DNA of 64,000 nucleotides from Cupriavidus sp. 2SB (GCF_005503625.1 NZ_SCMX01000014.1:47373-111372), one strand, 5' to 3'; shown: positions 8,270 to 17,039, counted from the first letter of the stretch. Notes: generated from the sequence alone by a model not told the origin. Numbers and translations are program-made.

Positions 8270-9109
8270 CTACGCTGGCTGCCATAGCCGCGAGGCCAGC
8301 GTGGCCGCCAGCTCGCGGATACGCGGCCCGAGATTGCCTTCCAGAATTTCCGGCGACAGCCGCGTCGAGGCGCCACCCACGTTGACGGCCAGCACTTCCG
8401 AGCCGTCGGGCAGGCACACTGGCGCTGCGGCGCCGCTGACCGAGCGATCCCATTCCGCATGCGCCACGCAGAAACCTCGGCGCGCATGCTCGCGCAGCGC
8501 ACGCTCCACCTTGGTACGCACGCCGGGCCAACGCGAGCCATGCTGCCGCTCCAGTTCCGCGAGCACCGCCGCGCGCCGCACCGCAGGCAAGCCAGCGAGC
8601 CATGCGCGGCCCATTGCCGACGTGGCCATCGGCAGACGCGAACCGGGCGTCAACCGCATCACCAGCGCGCCGCGCGGCTGGCACACCTCCAGGTAGAGCA
8701 TGTCGTGCCGGTCCGGTACGGCCAACGCCACCGTGCATCCGGTGGCAAACGCCAGCGACTGCATCAACGGCTGCGCCACCTGCCGGATGCCGGCGCCGGA
8801 CAAGTATCGCTGGCCGGGCACCATGGCACCTTGACCTATCCGGTACTTCTCCTGGCTCTCCACGTAAACCAGATAACCGAGCGTGGCCAGCGTGTAGGTG
8901 AGCCGCGACACTGTGGGACGGGGAATACCCGTACGCCGCGACAACTCGGCATTCCCAAGATAGTCATCATCGGGGCCGAAGGCGCGCAGAAGATCGAGTC
9001 CACGCGCCAGCGCGGTGACGAAATTACGGTCCTCGCCATCCACGGGCACGGCATTGCCCCACGGCAATGCGGCGTTGGCGGGTTGTGGAATCGAGGTCGT
9101 CCGTTTCAT
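8270..9109 (-). CDS. IclR-family transcriptional regulator
   Basis: 279 residues. The N-terminal winged helix spans about residues 28-90: ALARGLDLLRAFG, then LSRRTGIPRPTVSRLTYTLATLGYL. The C-terminal effector domain (about 105-275) has LAVPDRHDMLYLEVCQP, MATSAMGRAWLAG and a late AVNVGGAS stretch typical of IclR proteins. It heads a minus-strand operon with the SDR and Bug receptor, and is divergent from the liv ABC operon. The shared 330-bp region contains a 17-bp palindrome (9284-9300) that is a reasonable IclR-type site, so it may control both directions and itself (inference). Effector unknown. Confidence 0.9.
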   Translation of the reverse strand: MKRTTSIPQPANAALPWGNAVPVDGEDRNFVTALARGLDLLRAFGPDDDYLGNAELSRRTGIPRPTVSRLTYTLATLGYLVYVESQEKYRIGQGAMVPGQRYLSGAGIRQVAQPLMQSLAFATGCTVALAVPDRHDMLYLEVCQPRGALVMRLTPGSRLPMATSAMGRAWLAGLPAVRRAAVLAELERQHGSRWPGVRTKVERALREHARRGFCVAHAEWDRSVSGAAAPVCLPDGSEVLAVNVGGASTRLSPEILEGNLGPRIRELAATLASRLWQPA

Positions 9110-9439
9110 GAGCGATTGATATCAGTTTCCATGCCCGCCCACGTCCGCTATTCAAGGAAAACATAGGGGTCATAGGCGCTGTAAATATGCGCGCGGACGC
9201 GCACCTCCAAACGCGCGATCACGCCACTTGCACGCTGAAATCAGGGAATACACCGACGATGTACGGTACTTCGCGGTCGCCCTATTTCGCGTATCGGAAT
9301 AGTACGTCCGATTGCTTGACGCTTGCCAAAACGCTATGCAAAGTCGCCTCAAACGAAAACGAACGACCGTGCGAGAACGACACGGCGACAGAGACCGCAG
9401 CGGGTGCCGTCACGGCAACCCCACGCAAGGAGACAGCGC
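9110..9439. promoter_or_regulatory. divergent promoter region between the IclR operon and the liv operon
   Basis: 330 bp without a gene. The best element is the imperfect palindrome ATTTCGCGTATCGGAAT (9284-9300), with arms ATTtCG/CGgAAT around a 5-bp centre, a spacing seen for IclR-family operators. It is flanked at distance by GTACT (9276-9280) and AGTAC (9301-9305). A TTGACG at about 9317 could be part of a promoter facing livH, but no matching -10 box is convincing. A strong AAGGAGA lies just ahead of livH. Confidence 0.4.
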
Positions 9440-10303
9440 ATGGCATTGTTTTTCCAGCAGTTCCTCAATGGCCTCACGCTCGGCGGCGTCTATAGCCTGG
9501 TGGCATTGGGGTTGACCCTCGTCTACGGCATCCTGCACGTACCCAACTTCGCGCACGGTGCGTTCTACATGGCGGGCGCCTATGTGTCGTACTACGCAAT
9601 GACCACGCTCGGCCTCAACTACTGGCTGGCCATGCTGGCCGCCGCAGTGGTGGTGGCCGTGCTGTCGATGCTGGCCGACCGGCTGGTCTTTCATCCGCTG
9701 CGCAATGCGCCCGAGGTGCACGACATGATTGCCGCCATCGGCATCCTGCTGTTCCTCGAAGCGGGTGCGCAGGCGCTGTGGGGCGCGGACTTCCACCGCA
9801 TGCCCACGCCGTACGGCCAGATGGTGGAACTGTTCGGCCTGACCGCGCCGTTGCAGCGTCTGCTGATCATCGTGGCCGCGTTCGGGCTGATGGTGCTGCT
9901 GCATCTCTTCCTCACACGCACGGTCACCGGCTCGACGATCGTTGCCATGGCACAGAACCGTGAAGGTGCCGCGCTCGTCGGCATCGACGCCACGCGCGTC
10001 ACGCTGCTTGTCTTCGCCATCTCGGGCGCACTGGCCGCGATCGCCGCCACGCTCTACGCACCGATCAACCTGGTCTACCCGAGCATGGGCAACCTGGTCA
10101 TCACCAAGGCGTTCGTGATCATCATCCTCGGCGGCATGGGCAGCATTCCCGGCGCCATCGTGGGCGGACTGATCATCGGCATGGCCGAGAGTTTTGGCGG
10201 GTTCTATATCTCGACCGACTACAAGGACATCATCGCCTTCCTGCTGCTTGTGATCATCCTGTCGGTGCGTCCGCAGGGCCTGTTCGCCAGCAAGGCCGCC
10301 TGA
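9440..10303 (+). CDS. livH: branched-chain amino acid-type ABC transporter, permease LivH
   Basis: 287 residues, multi-spanning inner-membrane protein of the LivH family. The opening FLNGLTLGGVYSLVALGLTL is the family signature, followed by YGILHVPNFAHGAFYMAG. Near the end is FVIIILGGMGSIPGAIVGGL, the permease loop that contacts the ATPases. The frame is open 39 codons further upstream, but ATG 9440 is chosen because AAGGAGA lies 8 nt before it and family members start with this sequence. First gene of livH-M-G-F-K, 11 nt before livM. Such systems import branched-chain amino acids, amides, urea or aromatic acids; the substrate cannot be fixed from sequence. Confidence 0.92.
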   Translation: MALFFQQFLNGLTLGGVYSLVALGLTLVYGILHVPNFAHGAFYMAGAYVSYYAMTTLGLNYWLAMLAAAVVVAVLSMLADRLVFHPLRNAPEVHDMIAAIGILLFLEAGAQALWGADFHRMPTPYGQMVELFGLTAPLQRLLIIVAAFGLMVLLHLFLTRTVTGSTIVAMAQNREGAALVGIDATRVTLLVFAISGALAAIAATLYAPINLVYPSMGNLVITKAFVIIILGGMGSIPGAIVGGLIIGMAESFGGFYISTDYKDIIAFLLLVIILSVRPQGLFASKAA

Positions 10304-10314
10304 GGAGAACACAC

Positions 10315-11343
10315 ATGAAAGCCATTCAGGGAAAGGCTGGCTGGATCCTGCTGCTGGCCGCTGCCATCGCGTTTCCGCTACTCGTGCCGAACAGTTACTT
10401 CCTGTCGGTGATGACGCTGGCGTTCATCACTGCCATCGCTACGCTCGGACTCAATCTTCTGACCGGCTATACCGGCCAGCTCAACCTCGCGCACGGCGGC
10501 TTCATGGCCATTGGCGCCTATACGCTCGGCATCCTGACGGTCGATCACCAGATGCCCTTCTGGCTGGCCTTCGTGCTCGCGCCCATGATCTGCATGGTGC
10601 TGGGTTACGTGGTGGGCGTGGTCTCGTTGCGGCTCAAGGGACACTACTTCTCGATCTTCACGCTCTGCGTGGGCTACATCATCTATCTCCTCATCGAGAA
10701 ATGGGAAAGCCTGACGCACGGCGCCGTGGGCCTGATCGGCATTCCGGTGCCGGCCGCAGTGGGTCCGCTCGTATTCGATAACGTGCAGAGCCAGTACTAC
10801 CTCGTGCTGTTCTTCCTGGCCGTCGGCACGTTCGTCATGCATCGCATCGTCAGTTCCCTGCTGGGCCGCAGCTTCCTGGCCGTGCGCAACAGCGATGCGC
10901 TGGCCGAAGCGCTCGGCATCAACCTGATGCGCACCAAGGTACTGTCGTTCGTGCTGTCGGTGGGCTATGCCGGCCTGGCCGGTGCGCTCTACGCAGGGCA
11001 AGTGCGATTTCTCGGGCCCGATATCGCGCGTACCGACTACACGTTCGACATGGTGATGTCGATGCTGGTGGGCGGCACCGGCACGCTGCTCGGCCCGCTG
11101 CTTGGCGCGGTGCTCGTACCGTGGGTCACGCAGACGCTGCAGTTCCTGCAGGACTACCGCATGCTGGTGTTCGGCCCGGTGCTGATCCTGCTGATCATCT
11201 TCGTGCCCGACGGTATCGTGGGCACCTTCCTCAAACGCCAGGCGCGCCGCGCCGCCGCGCAACGCCGTGGCCAGATGGCGGCTTCGCGCCCCGCGCAGCC
11301 CGCGCCCGTCGCCACCACCCGTCCGGGAGCCGAGAATGCTTGA
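10315..11343 (+). CDS. livM: branched-chain amino acid-type ABC transporter, permease LivM
   Basis: 342 residues, second permease. It shows the LivM pattern: LNLLTGYTGQLNLAHGGFMAIGAY near residues 40-65, a middle RNSDALAEALGINLMRTKVLSF and MLVGGTGTLLGPLLGA near the C-terminus. After the last membrane segment (VFVPDGIVGTF equivalent) comes an Arg/Ala/Pro-rich cytoplasmic tail of about 35 residues. GAGGAG precedes the ATG. Its stop overlaps the livG start by 8 nt, consistent with translational coupling. Confidence 0.92.
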   Translation: MKAIQGKAGWILLLAAAIAFPLLVPNSYFLSVMTLAFITAIATLGLNLLTGYTGQLNLAHGGFMAIGAYTLGILTVDHQMPFWLAFVLAPMICMVLGYVVGVVSLRLKGHYFSIFTLCVGYIIYLLIEKWESLTHGAVGLIGIPVPAAVGPLVFDNVQSQYYLVLFFLAVGTFVMHRIVSSLLGRSFLAVRNSDALAEALGINLMRTKVLSFVLSVGYAGLAGALYAGQVRFLGPDIARTDYTFDMVMSMLVGGTGTLLGPLLGAVLVPWVTQTLQFLQDYRMLVFGPVLILLIIFVPDGIVGTFLKRQARRAAAQRRGQMAASRPAQPAPVATTRPGAENA

Positions 11344-12100
11344 AGTCCGCAACCTGACCCGGAAGTTCGGCGGCCTCACTGCCGTCAACGATGTCTCCAT
11401 CACGTTCGAGGCTGGCCATATCAACGCGATCATCGGCCCCAACGGTGCCGGCAAGACCACGTTCTTCAACCTGATTGCGGGCACGCATGCGCCGACATCG
11501 GGCCAGATCCTGTTCAAGGGCCAGGACGTGGCCGGCCTGCGCGCCGACCAGATCGCCCGGCTCGGCGTGGCGCGTACGTTCCAGGCCACGGCGCTGTTCG
11601 ACCGCGCCACGGTGCTCGACAACCTGATCGTCGGTCATCGCCTGCGCACCACGTCGAACCTGGCCGATGTGCTGTTCAATACGCGACGTCTGCGCGAGGA
11701 AGAAAGGCTGTGCCGCGAAAAGGCCGAGGAAGCGCTGGACTTCGTGGGCCTCTCGCATCTCGCCCATGAGGTAGCTGCCGATATCACGCAGGAGGCACGC
11801 AAACGCGTGGCCTTTGCGCTGGCACTCGCGACCGATCCGGAACTGCTGTTGCTCGACGAACCCGCTGGCGGCGTGAACCCCGAGGAAACCGTGGGCCTGG
11901 CCGAACTGATCCGCAAGATGGTGCGCCATGGCAAGACCGTCTGCCTGATCGAACACAAGATGGACATGATCATGCGGCTGGCAGACAAGATCATGGTGCT
12001 CAACTACGGCGAGAAGATTGCCGAAGGCACACCCGCGCAAGTGCAGCAGGACCCGCGCGTCATCGAAGCCTATCTGGGAGCCGATCATGTTGCAGCTTGA
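11336..12100 (+). CDS. livG: branched-chain amino acid-type ABC transporter, ATPase LivG
   Basis: 254 residues. ABC ATPase with Walker A GPNGAGKTT, the LivG-specific LGVARTFQATALF, Walker B LLLLDEPAGGVNPEE and the H-loop region VCLIEHKMDMIMRLADKI. The usual signature LSxGQ is replaced by DITQEARKRVAFALALA, in which the LSGGQ core is not recognisable; LivG-type proteins usually keep LSYGxQR, so this is a notable deviation. The ATG at 11336 overlaps livM and matches the family start (MLEVRNLTRKFGG); the longer frame upstream is antisense-free but lacks a Shine-Dalgarno. The stop overlaps livF by 14 nt. Confidence 0.9.
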   Translation: MLEVRNLTRKFGGLTAVNDVSITFEAGHINAIIGPNGAGKTTFFNLIAGTHAPTSGQILFKGQDVAGLRADQIARLGVARTFQATALFDRATVLDNLIVGHRLRTTSNLADVLFNTRRLREEERLCREKAEEALDFVGLSHLAHEVAADITQEARKRVAFALALATDPELLLLDEPAGGVNPEETVGLAELIRKMVRHGKTVCLIEHKMDMIMRLADKIMVLNYGEKIAEGTPAQVQQDPRVIEAYLGADHVAA

Positions 12101-12794
12101 ACGCGTCTCGCTGTCCTATGGCAGCTTCCGCGCCCTCGACAATATTTCGCTGCATGCCAAGGCCGGCGAACTGGTGGTGCTGCTCGGCGCCAACGGTGCG
12201 GGCAAGAGTTCGATCTTCCTCGCGATGAGCGGCATCCATCGCACCAGCGGCGGCAGCATGCGCTTTGACGGACGCGAACTGAGCGGCATGAAACCGTCCC
12301 AGATCGTGCAGGCGGGACTCGTGCACTGCCCCGAAGGCCGCAAGCTGTTTCCGGCCATGACCGTGGAGAAGAACCTGACGCTGGGCGCCTACGTGCACCG
12401 CCGCGACAAGGCTGCCATCCGGAGCACGCTCGAAGAGGTCTACGAGATGTTCCCGATCCTGCAGCAGAAGAAGGACGACCCGGCCGGCTCGCTCTCCGGT
12501 GGGCAGCAGCAGATGGTGGCACTGGGCCGCGCACTGATGGGCCGCCCGCGCGCACTGCTGCTCGACGAACCGTCGCTGGGTCTGGCACCGCTGGTGGTCA
12601 AGCAGATGTTCGAGGTGATCCAGCGCATCAACCGCGCGGGCACCACGGTACTGCTGGCCGAACAGAACGCCTACGCTGCACTCGGCATCGCGCACCGCGC
12701 ATACGTGATCGAAAACGGCCGCATCGTGATGGAAGGTGATCGCGATGCGCTGTTGAAGGATGAGGGGGTGAGGAAGGCGTATATCGGGGGGTAG
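12087..12794 (+). CDS. livF: branched-chain amino acid-type ABC transporter, ATPase LivF
   Basis: 235 residues. Walker A GANGAGKSS, the LivF hallmark VHCPEGRKLFPAMTVEKNL, the intact signature LSGGQQQMVALGRALMGRP, Walker B LLLDEPSLGLAPLVV and VLLAEQNAYAALGIAHRAYV. It pairs with LivG as the second, catalytically complete ATPase; with the LivG signature degenerate, this subunit may supply the only canonical signature site (inference). ATG 12087 lies inside the end of livG with GGGAG upstream. A REP-like hairpin pair separates it from livK. Confidence 0.92.
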   Translation: MLQLERVSLSYGSFRALDNISLHAKAGELVVLLGANGAGKSSIFLAMSGIHRTSGGSMRFDGRELSGMKPSQIVQAGLVHCPEGRKLFPAMTVEKNLTLGAYVHRRDKAAIRSTLEEVYEMFPILQQKKDDPAGSLSGGQQQMVALGRALMGRPRALLLDEPSLGLAPLVVKQMFEVIQRINRAGTTVLLAEQNAYAALGIAHRAYVIENGRIVMEGDRDALLKDEGVRKAYIGG

Positions 12795-12820
12795 TTGTTT
12801 TCCCTCCGCTTGTGTGACTC

Positions 12821-12940
12821 CCCTCTCCCGCCAAGCGGGAGAGGGGTTGGGGGAGAGGGCCGGAAGTTCTGCTTGCCGACATTGGCAGTTTGAACTGCTT
12901 ACCCTCTCCCCCGCCCCTCTCCCGCGTGCGGGAGAGGGGA
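12821..12940. repeat. pair of inverted REP-like hairpins (REPIN-type)
   Basis: Two nearly identical hairpins. The first has arms CCCCTCTCCCGC (12821-12832) and GCGGGAGAGGGG (12836-12847) with a 3-nt loop. The second has the same 12-bp arms at 12915-12926 and 12929-12940 with a 2-nt loop. Each is flanked on the inner side by a second copy of the motif (GGGGGAGAGGG at 12850-12860; CCCTCTCCCCC at 12903-12913), so the two units face each other. This is the architecture of REP doublets mobilised by RAYT-type transposases. It lies between livF and livK and may also attenuate or stabilise the operon mRNA. Confidence 0.7.
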
Positions 12941-12983
12941 GAAAGCCATCAGCAAAATACAAAACATCGACAGGAGACAGCAC

Positions 12984-14156
12984 ATGCAAACCAAACCACT
13001 GGGTCGTTTCTTCGCATTGGCCGCGTGCGCCGCGGCAGCATTCATCGCTTCCTCGCCCGCGCTGGCGCAGGAAGTGGTCAAGATCGGCTACACCGGCCCG
13101 CTGTCCGGCGGCGCCGCGCTGTACGGCAAGAATGTGCTGTCGGGCATCCAGATGGCCGTTGACGAGATCAACGCTGGTGGGCTGCAGGTGAACGGCAAGA
13201 AGGTGAAGCTCGAAGTCGTGGCGCTCGATGACAAGTACGCGCCGGCGGAGGCCGCCATCAATGCGCGCCGTCTGGTGCAGCAGCACAAGACGCCAGCGGT
13301 GTTCGTGCCGCACTCGGGCGGCATCTTCGCGCTGCAGGCGTTCAACGAGCAGGAGAAATTCCTGGTCATGGCCTATTCGAGCGTGCCGCGCATCACCGAC
13401 GCCGGCAACAAGCTCACGATCCGTATCCCGCCGGCCTACACGGGCTACATCGAGCCGTTCGTCAAGGCGCAGATGAAGCGCTATGGCAAGAACGTGGCGC
13501 TGGTGCCGGCCGACCACGACTACGCCAAGGCCTGGGTCCAGGCATTCGTGCCGGCGTGGGAAGGTGCGGGCGGCAAGGTCGTGGGCAATAACCCGATGTC
13601 GTACACCAAGGCCACCGATTTCTACACCGGCGTGTCGCGCGCCATCGCCGACAAACCCGATGTGATGTTCGTCGGCGGCCCGTCGGAGCCGACCGCGCTC
13701 GTCGTGAAGCAGGCGCGTGAGCTGGGCTTCAAGGGTGGCTTCATCATCATGGATCAGGCCAAGATGGACGAGATGTCGCGCGTGACCAATGGTCTGGCGC
13801 TGCTCGAAGGATCGATCGGTGTGATGCCGCTGGTCAACGATGCCCGTCCGATGGCGCAAGCCTACAACGCACGCTACAAGAAGCTGCACGATGGCCGCGA
13901 TGCCACCACGGAGATGTCGCTGAACTACACGATGACATGGGCGCTGGCCAATGCAATGAAGCTCGCTGGCACCACGACCGATTCGGCTGCCATCCGCGCC
14001 AAGATGCCCGACGCGATGAAGGCGCTGCCGAAGGAAGTGAATCCGAACGAAGTGGAGGGTATCGACGCCAAGGGCGGTTCGGTAGCCGACACCGTGGTGG
14101 GCTGGGTGCAGAAGGGCAAGATCGAGCCGGTGCGCCTGTCTGAACTGGCGAAGTGA
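12984..14156 (+). CDS. livK: branched-chain amino acid-type ABC transporter, periplasmic binding protein
   Basis: 390 residues, periplasmic type I binding protein. It has a Sec signal peptide (hydrophobic AACAAAAFIASSPALAQ, cleavage after ALAQ at about residue 29). The mature start VVKIGYTGPLSGGAALYGKNVLSGIQMAVDEIN is the Leu/Ile/Val-binding family opening. Later motifs FVPHSGGIFAL (ligand-contact Ser region) and FVGGPSEPTALVVKQARELG are typical. ATG 12984 is preceded by AGGAGACAGCAC. It is the receptor for the preceding livHMGF genes, 189 nt downstream across the hairpin pair. Placing the receptor last with an mRNA hairpin just before it often allows higher receptor expression (inference). 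Confidence 0.92.
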   Translation: MQTKPLGRFFALAACAAAAFIASSPALAQEVVKIGYTGPLSGGAALYGKNVLSGIQMAVDEINAGGLQVNGKKVKLEVVALDDKYAPAEAAINARRLVQQHKTPAVFVPHSGGIFALQAFNEQEKFLVMAYSSVPRITDAGNKLTIRIPPAYTGYIEPFVKAQMKRYGKNVALVPADHDYAKAWVQAFVPAWEGAGGKVVGNNPMSYTKATDFYTGVSRAIADKPDVMFVGGPSEPTALVVKQARELGFKGGFIIMDQAKMDEMSRVTNGLALLEGSIGVMPLVNDARPMAQAYNARYKKLHDGRDATTEMSLNYTMTWALANAMKLAGTTTDSAAIRAKMPDAMKALPKEVNPNEVEGIDAKGGSVADTVVGWVQKGKIEPVRLSELAK

Positions 14157-14280
14157 TTTGCCAGTGATGCACGGCTGAAGAAGAGAGAGGCGGAGGGGGA
14201 GATGTACCCTGCTGGCGGGTTAGCCAGTGCAGTAGCAATCGCAACATCAGCAGTGAAAAAATCGTAGTGGAGAGAAACGA

Positions 14281-14320
14281 AGGGCGTCCGGTACTGATAC
14301 CGGACGCCCTTTGCCTTTTG
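14281..14320 (+). terminator. rho-independent terminator of the liv operon
   Basis: A perfect 13-bp stem, AGGGCGTCCGGTA (14281-14293) with TACCGGACGCCCT (14298-14310) and a CTGA loop, followed by TTGCCTTTTG. It lies between the converging livK and the Gln-rich protein gene. Confidence 0.85.
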
Positions 14321-14347
14321 TGCCTGCCGATCCGATGCCTGCGGATA

Positions 14348-16765
14348 TCAGCGGCCGTCGTTGTTGCGAGCCTGCTGGTCTCGCCCGCGCTCATGCTGGG
14401 CGCGCTGTTGTTGTTGCTGTTGCTGCTGCTGGAACTGGCGTTGCCGGTCCTGCTGCTGGCGCTGCTGTTCCTGGAACTGCCGCTGTTGCTCCTGCGCCTG
14501 CCGCTGCTGCTGTTGTTGCTGGTGTTGTTGCTGTTGCTGCTGCTCCTGGAAGCGCCGCTGCTGCTCTTGCGCCTGGCGTTGCTGCTGTTCCATCTGCTGA
14601 CGCTGAAGCGCATGCTGCCGCTGCTGCTCGAACTGCTGGCGCTGCTGCTCCTGGAACTGCCGCGCCTGCTCCAGTTGCTGGCGTTGCTGTTGTTGCTGCT
14701 GCCGCTGCATATCCTGCTGCTGGCGCTCCTGCTGCTGGCGCTGTTGATCGAACTGCTGCTGCCGCTGTTGCGCCTGCCGCTGCATGTCCTGCTGCTGGCG
14801 CTCCTGTTGCTGCCGCTGTTGATCGAACTGCTGGCGGTTCATCGCGTCGCGGCGCTGGTCGTCTAGCTGGCGACGCTGCTCCTGCTCCATCCGCTGCTGA
14901 TCGAACTGCATCCGGCGCTGCTGCTCGTAGCCCTGCCGCTGCTGGTTCTGCAACTCGCGTTGCTGATCGTCGCGCTGACGTTGCATCGCCTGTTGCTGTT
15001 GCTGCCGGAAATCCGCCGCCTGGCGCTGTTGATCCTGCAACTGACGCTGCTGTTCGAACTGCTGCCGCTGCATGGCCTGCTGCTGGCGTTGGCCGTCGTC
15101 GGGCCGCTGGCCGGAGAAGCGTCGATCCGGCGCGGCCTGGCTCATCCTGACATCGGGCTGCCATCCCTGCACCGGCTGCGGCCCGCGCCGCTGCGACCCC
15201 GCGTCCTGTCGCCTGCCATCCGGCACCGGCCCGCGCCACGCCGGACCCGCGCCCGCCGTGCCACCTTCCCGCGCAAAACGGCGCGCCAGTTCGTCTGGTC
15301 CCACACGGCCGGGAGGATGCGCGGCAATCGCCTGTCGCTCGAAACCGTCACGGGCCATCGGCGGCAATCCGTGCGGCCGCGCGCCACCGATCAGGCTGTT
15401 CTTGACCGGCGCCATCGGCGGCGCGCCCCTTCCCTCGCCTACCGGCAAGTGGCGCCACTCGTCGCGATAGCTTCCGCGCGGCACGGGACGTCCTTCCACA
15501 AAATTGCGCGACGGCATGCCGGAGATCGCACCCGGTACTTCGCGATTCGCCCAGCGCCCGCGATCACGATCGCCGCCGCGTATCCATCCGTTGTTCACCG
15601 CGTGATAGTTGATGCGGTTGACGTAGCCCGGACTCGCACGATAGACCGGACGATAAGCATCGCGCGGCCCCAGCGGATACCACGCCACGCCAGGCCCGGT
15701 GCCGATACGGATGGTGGTGCCAGCGCCGCCGATAAAGCCGACCACTGCCGGCGCGTAGCAAGGCTGCCCGCCGCGTGGACCCGGCACCCAGCCCCAGCGG
15801 TTGCCGAAGTGCGCCCAGCGGCCATAGTGCGCAGGCGCAAAGCCCCACGGCGCATCGTCGATCCACGTCCAACCCCACGGCGCCACCCAGGCCCAGCGCC
15901 CGACGCTGTAGGGGGCCCACCCTGCCGGCATCGCGCGGGGGAACCACACCGCGCCGTAGCCCGCGTCCTGCTGCCAGTCGCCATAGTCATCGAGCGCCGT
16001 GTAGCCCGTCATGCCGGGCGGCACATAGCGCGCCGAGACCGATGCATCCTCGCGCGCATCGCGCATGGCCGTCCACTGGTCGAAACTGTCGGGCGCCGGA
16101 TAGCTGCCCGCGCCCGCATCGGCCAGATCGGTGCCCGCAAAGCGCATGCGCTGGCCACGCTCCAGTTCGATCGAGCGGGTATCGCCGTAGAGCACCGCGC
16201 TGCCGTGACGCATGGTCACGAGCGTGGTGGTGCCATCGGGCGAGACGTCGATGCGATAGTCGCCCGGCTCGCGCGGCACGAATGCCAGGTTGGGGGTGTC
16301 GATTTCCACCTGCTGGTCCTGCGGCAGCGCCCGCACGCGCAGTTGCAGCGTGCCTTGCGTCAGCTTGACCTGCGTGGTGCGGTCGTCCAGGTTGAGGATC
16401 GCCACTGCCGTGCCGCCACCCAGCCGTACCGCCGTGGTGCCGGCGTGCAGTTCGGCCCGGCCACCCGGGTCTACCCAGAGGCGGTCGCCGGTGGTGATCG
16501 GCCGGTTCGGCCCCAGCGCGGCCCACTCGTCGGCGCCCGCGGGCGCAAAGCTGAGTCCGCCAGCCATGTCGGTGACCGTGGCGATGCGCGAGGGTGGATC
16601 GGCTGCCATGGCCGAAGGGTCGCCCAGCACGTTGGCATCGGACGGGGCCTGCTGCATGTAGCCGGGCGGCACGCCCGGGTTGTAGTCCTGGGCGTGGGCC
16701 TGGCCCTGGGCGAGGATCGCAACCAGGGCGAACGGAGCAAGCGCGAAACGATGACGGGATGACAT
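14348..16765 (-). CDS. secreted FecR/DUF6600-like protein with a long glutamine-rich C-terminal tail
   Basis: 805 residues. A Sec signal peptide ends near QAHAQDY. Residues about 55-190 resemble a FecR-type beta domain (GDRLWVDPGGRAELHAG; VKLTQGTLQLRV; VSPDGTTTLVTMRHGSAVLYG). Residues about 235-400 carry the Trp/Tyr/Gly-rich DUF6600-like block (RWAWVAPWGWTWIDDAPWGF; HYGRWAHFGNRWGWVPG). From about 560 to the end the protein is Gln/Arg-rich with coiled-coil potential and at least one 25-residue unit (FDQQRQQQERQQQDMQRQ...) repeated in tandem. ATG 16765 is chosen for its signal peptide; 51 upstream codons are open but unconvincing, and only a weak AGGT site is present. It is probably periplasmic or cell-surface. 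Function unknown. Confidence 0.75.
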   Translation of the reverse strand: MSSRHRFALAPFALVAILAQGQAHAQDYNPGVPPGYMQQAPSDANVLGDPSAMAADPPSRIATVTDMAGGLSFAPAGADEWAALGPNRPITTGDRLWVDPGGRAELHAGTTAVRLGGGTAVAILNLDDRTTQVKLTQGTLQLRVRALPQDQQVEIDTPNLAFVPREPGDYRIDVSPDGTTTLVTMRHGSAVLYGDTRSIELERGQRMRFAGTDLADAGAGSYPAPDSFDQWTAMRDAREDASVSARYVPPGMTGYTALDDYGDWQQDAGYGAVWFPRAMPAGWAPYSVGRWAWVAPWGWTWIDDAPWGFAPAHYGRWAHFGNRWGWVPGPRGGQPCYAPAVVGFIGGAGTTIRIGTGPGVAWYPLGPRDAYRPVYRASPGYVNRINYHAVNNGWIRGGDRDRGRWANREVPGAISGMPSRNFVEGRPVPRGSYRDEWRHLPVGEGRGAPPMAPVKNSLIGGARPHGLPPMARDGFERQAIAAHPPGRVGPDELARRFAREGGTAGAGPAWRGPVPDGRRQDAGSQRRGPQPVQGWQPDVRMSQAAPDRRFSGQRPDDGQRQQQAMQRQQFEQQRQLQDQQRQAADFRQQQQQAMQRQRDDQQRELQNQQRQGYEQQRRMQFDQQRMEQEQRRQLDDQRRDAMNRQQFDQQRQQQERQQQDMQRQAQQRQQQFDQQRQQQERQQQDMQRQQQQQQRQQLEQARQFQEQQRQQFEQQRQHALQRQQMEQQQRQAQEQQRRFQEQQQQQQHQQQQQQRQAQEQQRQFQEQQRQQQDRQRQFQQQQQQQQQRAQHERGRDQQARNNDGR
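14395..15090. repeat. CTG/CAG-rich low-complexity tract inside the Gln-rich protein gene
   Basis: About 700 bp dominated by ctg, ttg and cgc triplets on the plus strand (cag/caa and gcg on the coding minus strand). One block of about 75 bp (near 14700-14850) occurs twice in tandem with few differences. It creates long Leu-rich and Ala-rich shadow frames on other strands that are not genes. Confidence 0.75.
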
Positions 16766-17039
16766 GGTGGTTACCTGGTACGGAACGGCATGGCGCCGCA
16801 CTACATGGAGGCACCCTATATCGGATAACGTCACCCACACCCGATAGCTGTACCGCAACTTGTAAGCACATATTTCCCGCCCGCCTTGCCCGGGCTTGCG
16901 GGACAAAGGCGGATACAAGTCTTGCAGATCAGGGGGAAATTACGCGGGGCGAATGCCGAAACTGGCCGATGGGGCCGGAAGGCCCAGGCGGCGCATGCGG
17001 GACTTGCTGTCCCTCGGTGCACCACCTCATGACACCACC

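Noticed and set aside
14267..14866. Plus-strand frame coding an almost pure Leu-rich, membrane-like protein
   Set aside because: It is the reverse reading of the CAG/CAA tract in the Gln-rich protein gene; there is no start site and the opposite strand has a signal peptide and recognisable domains.
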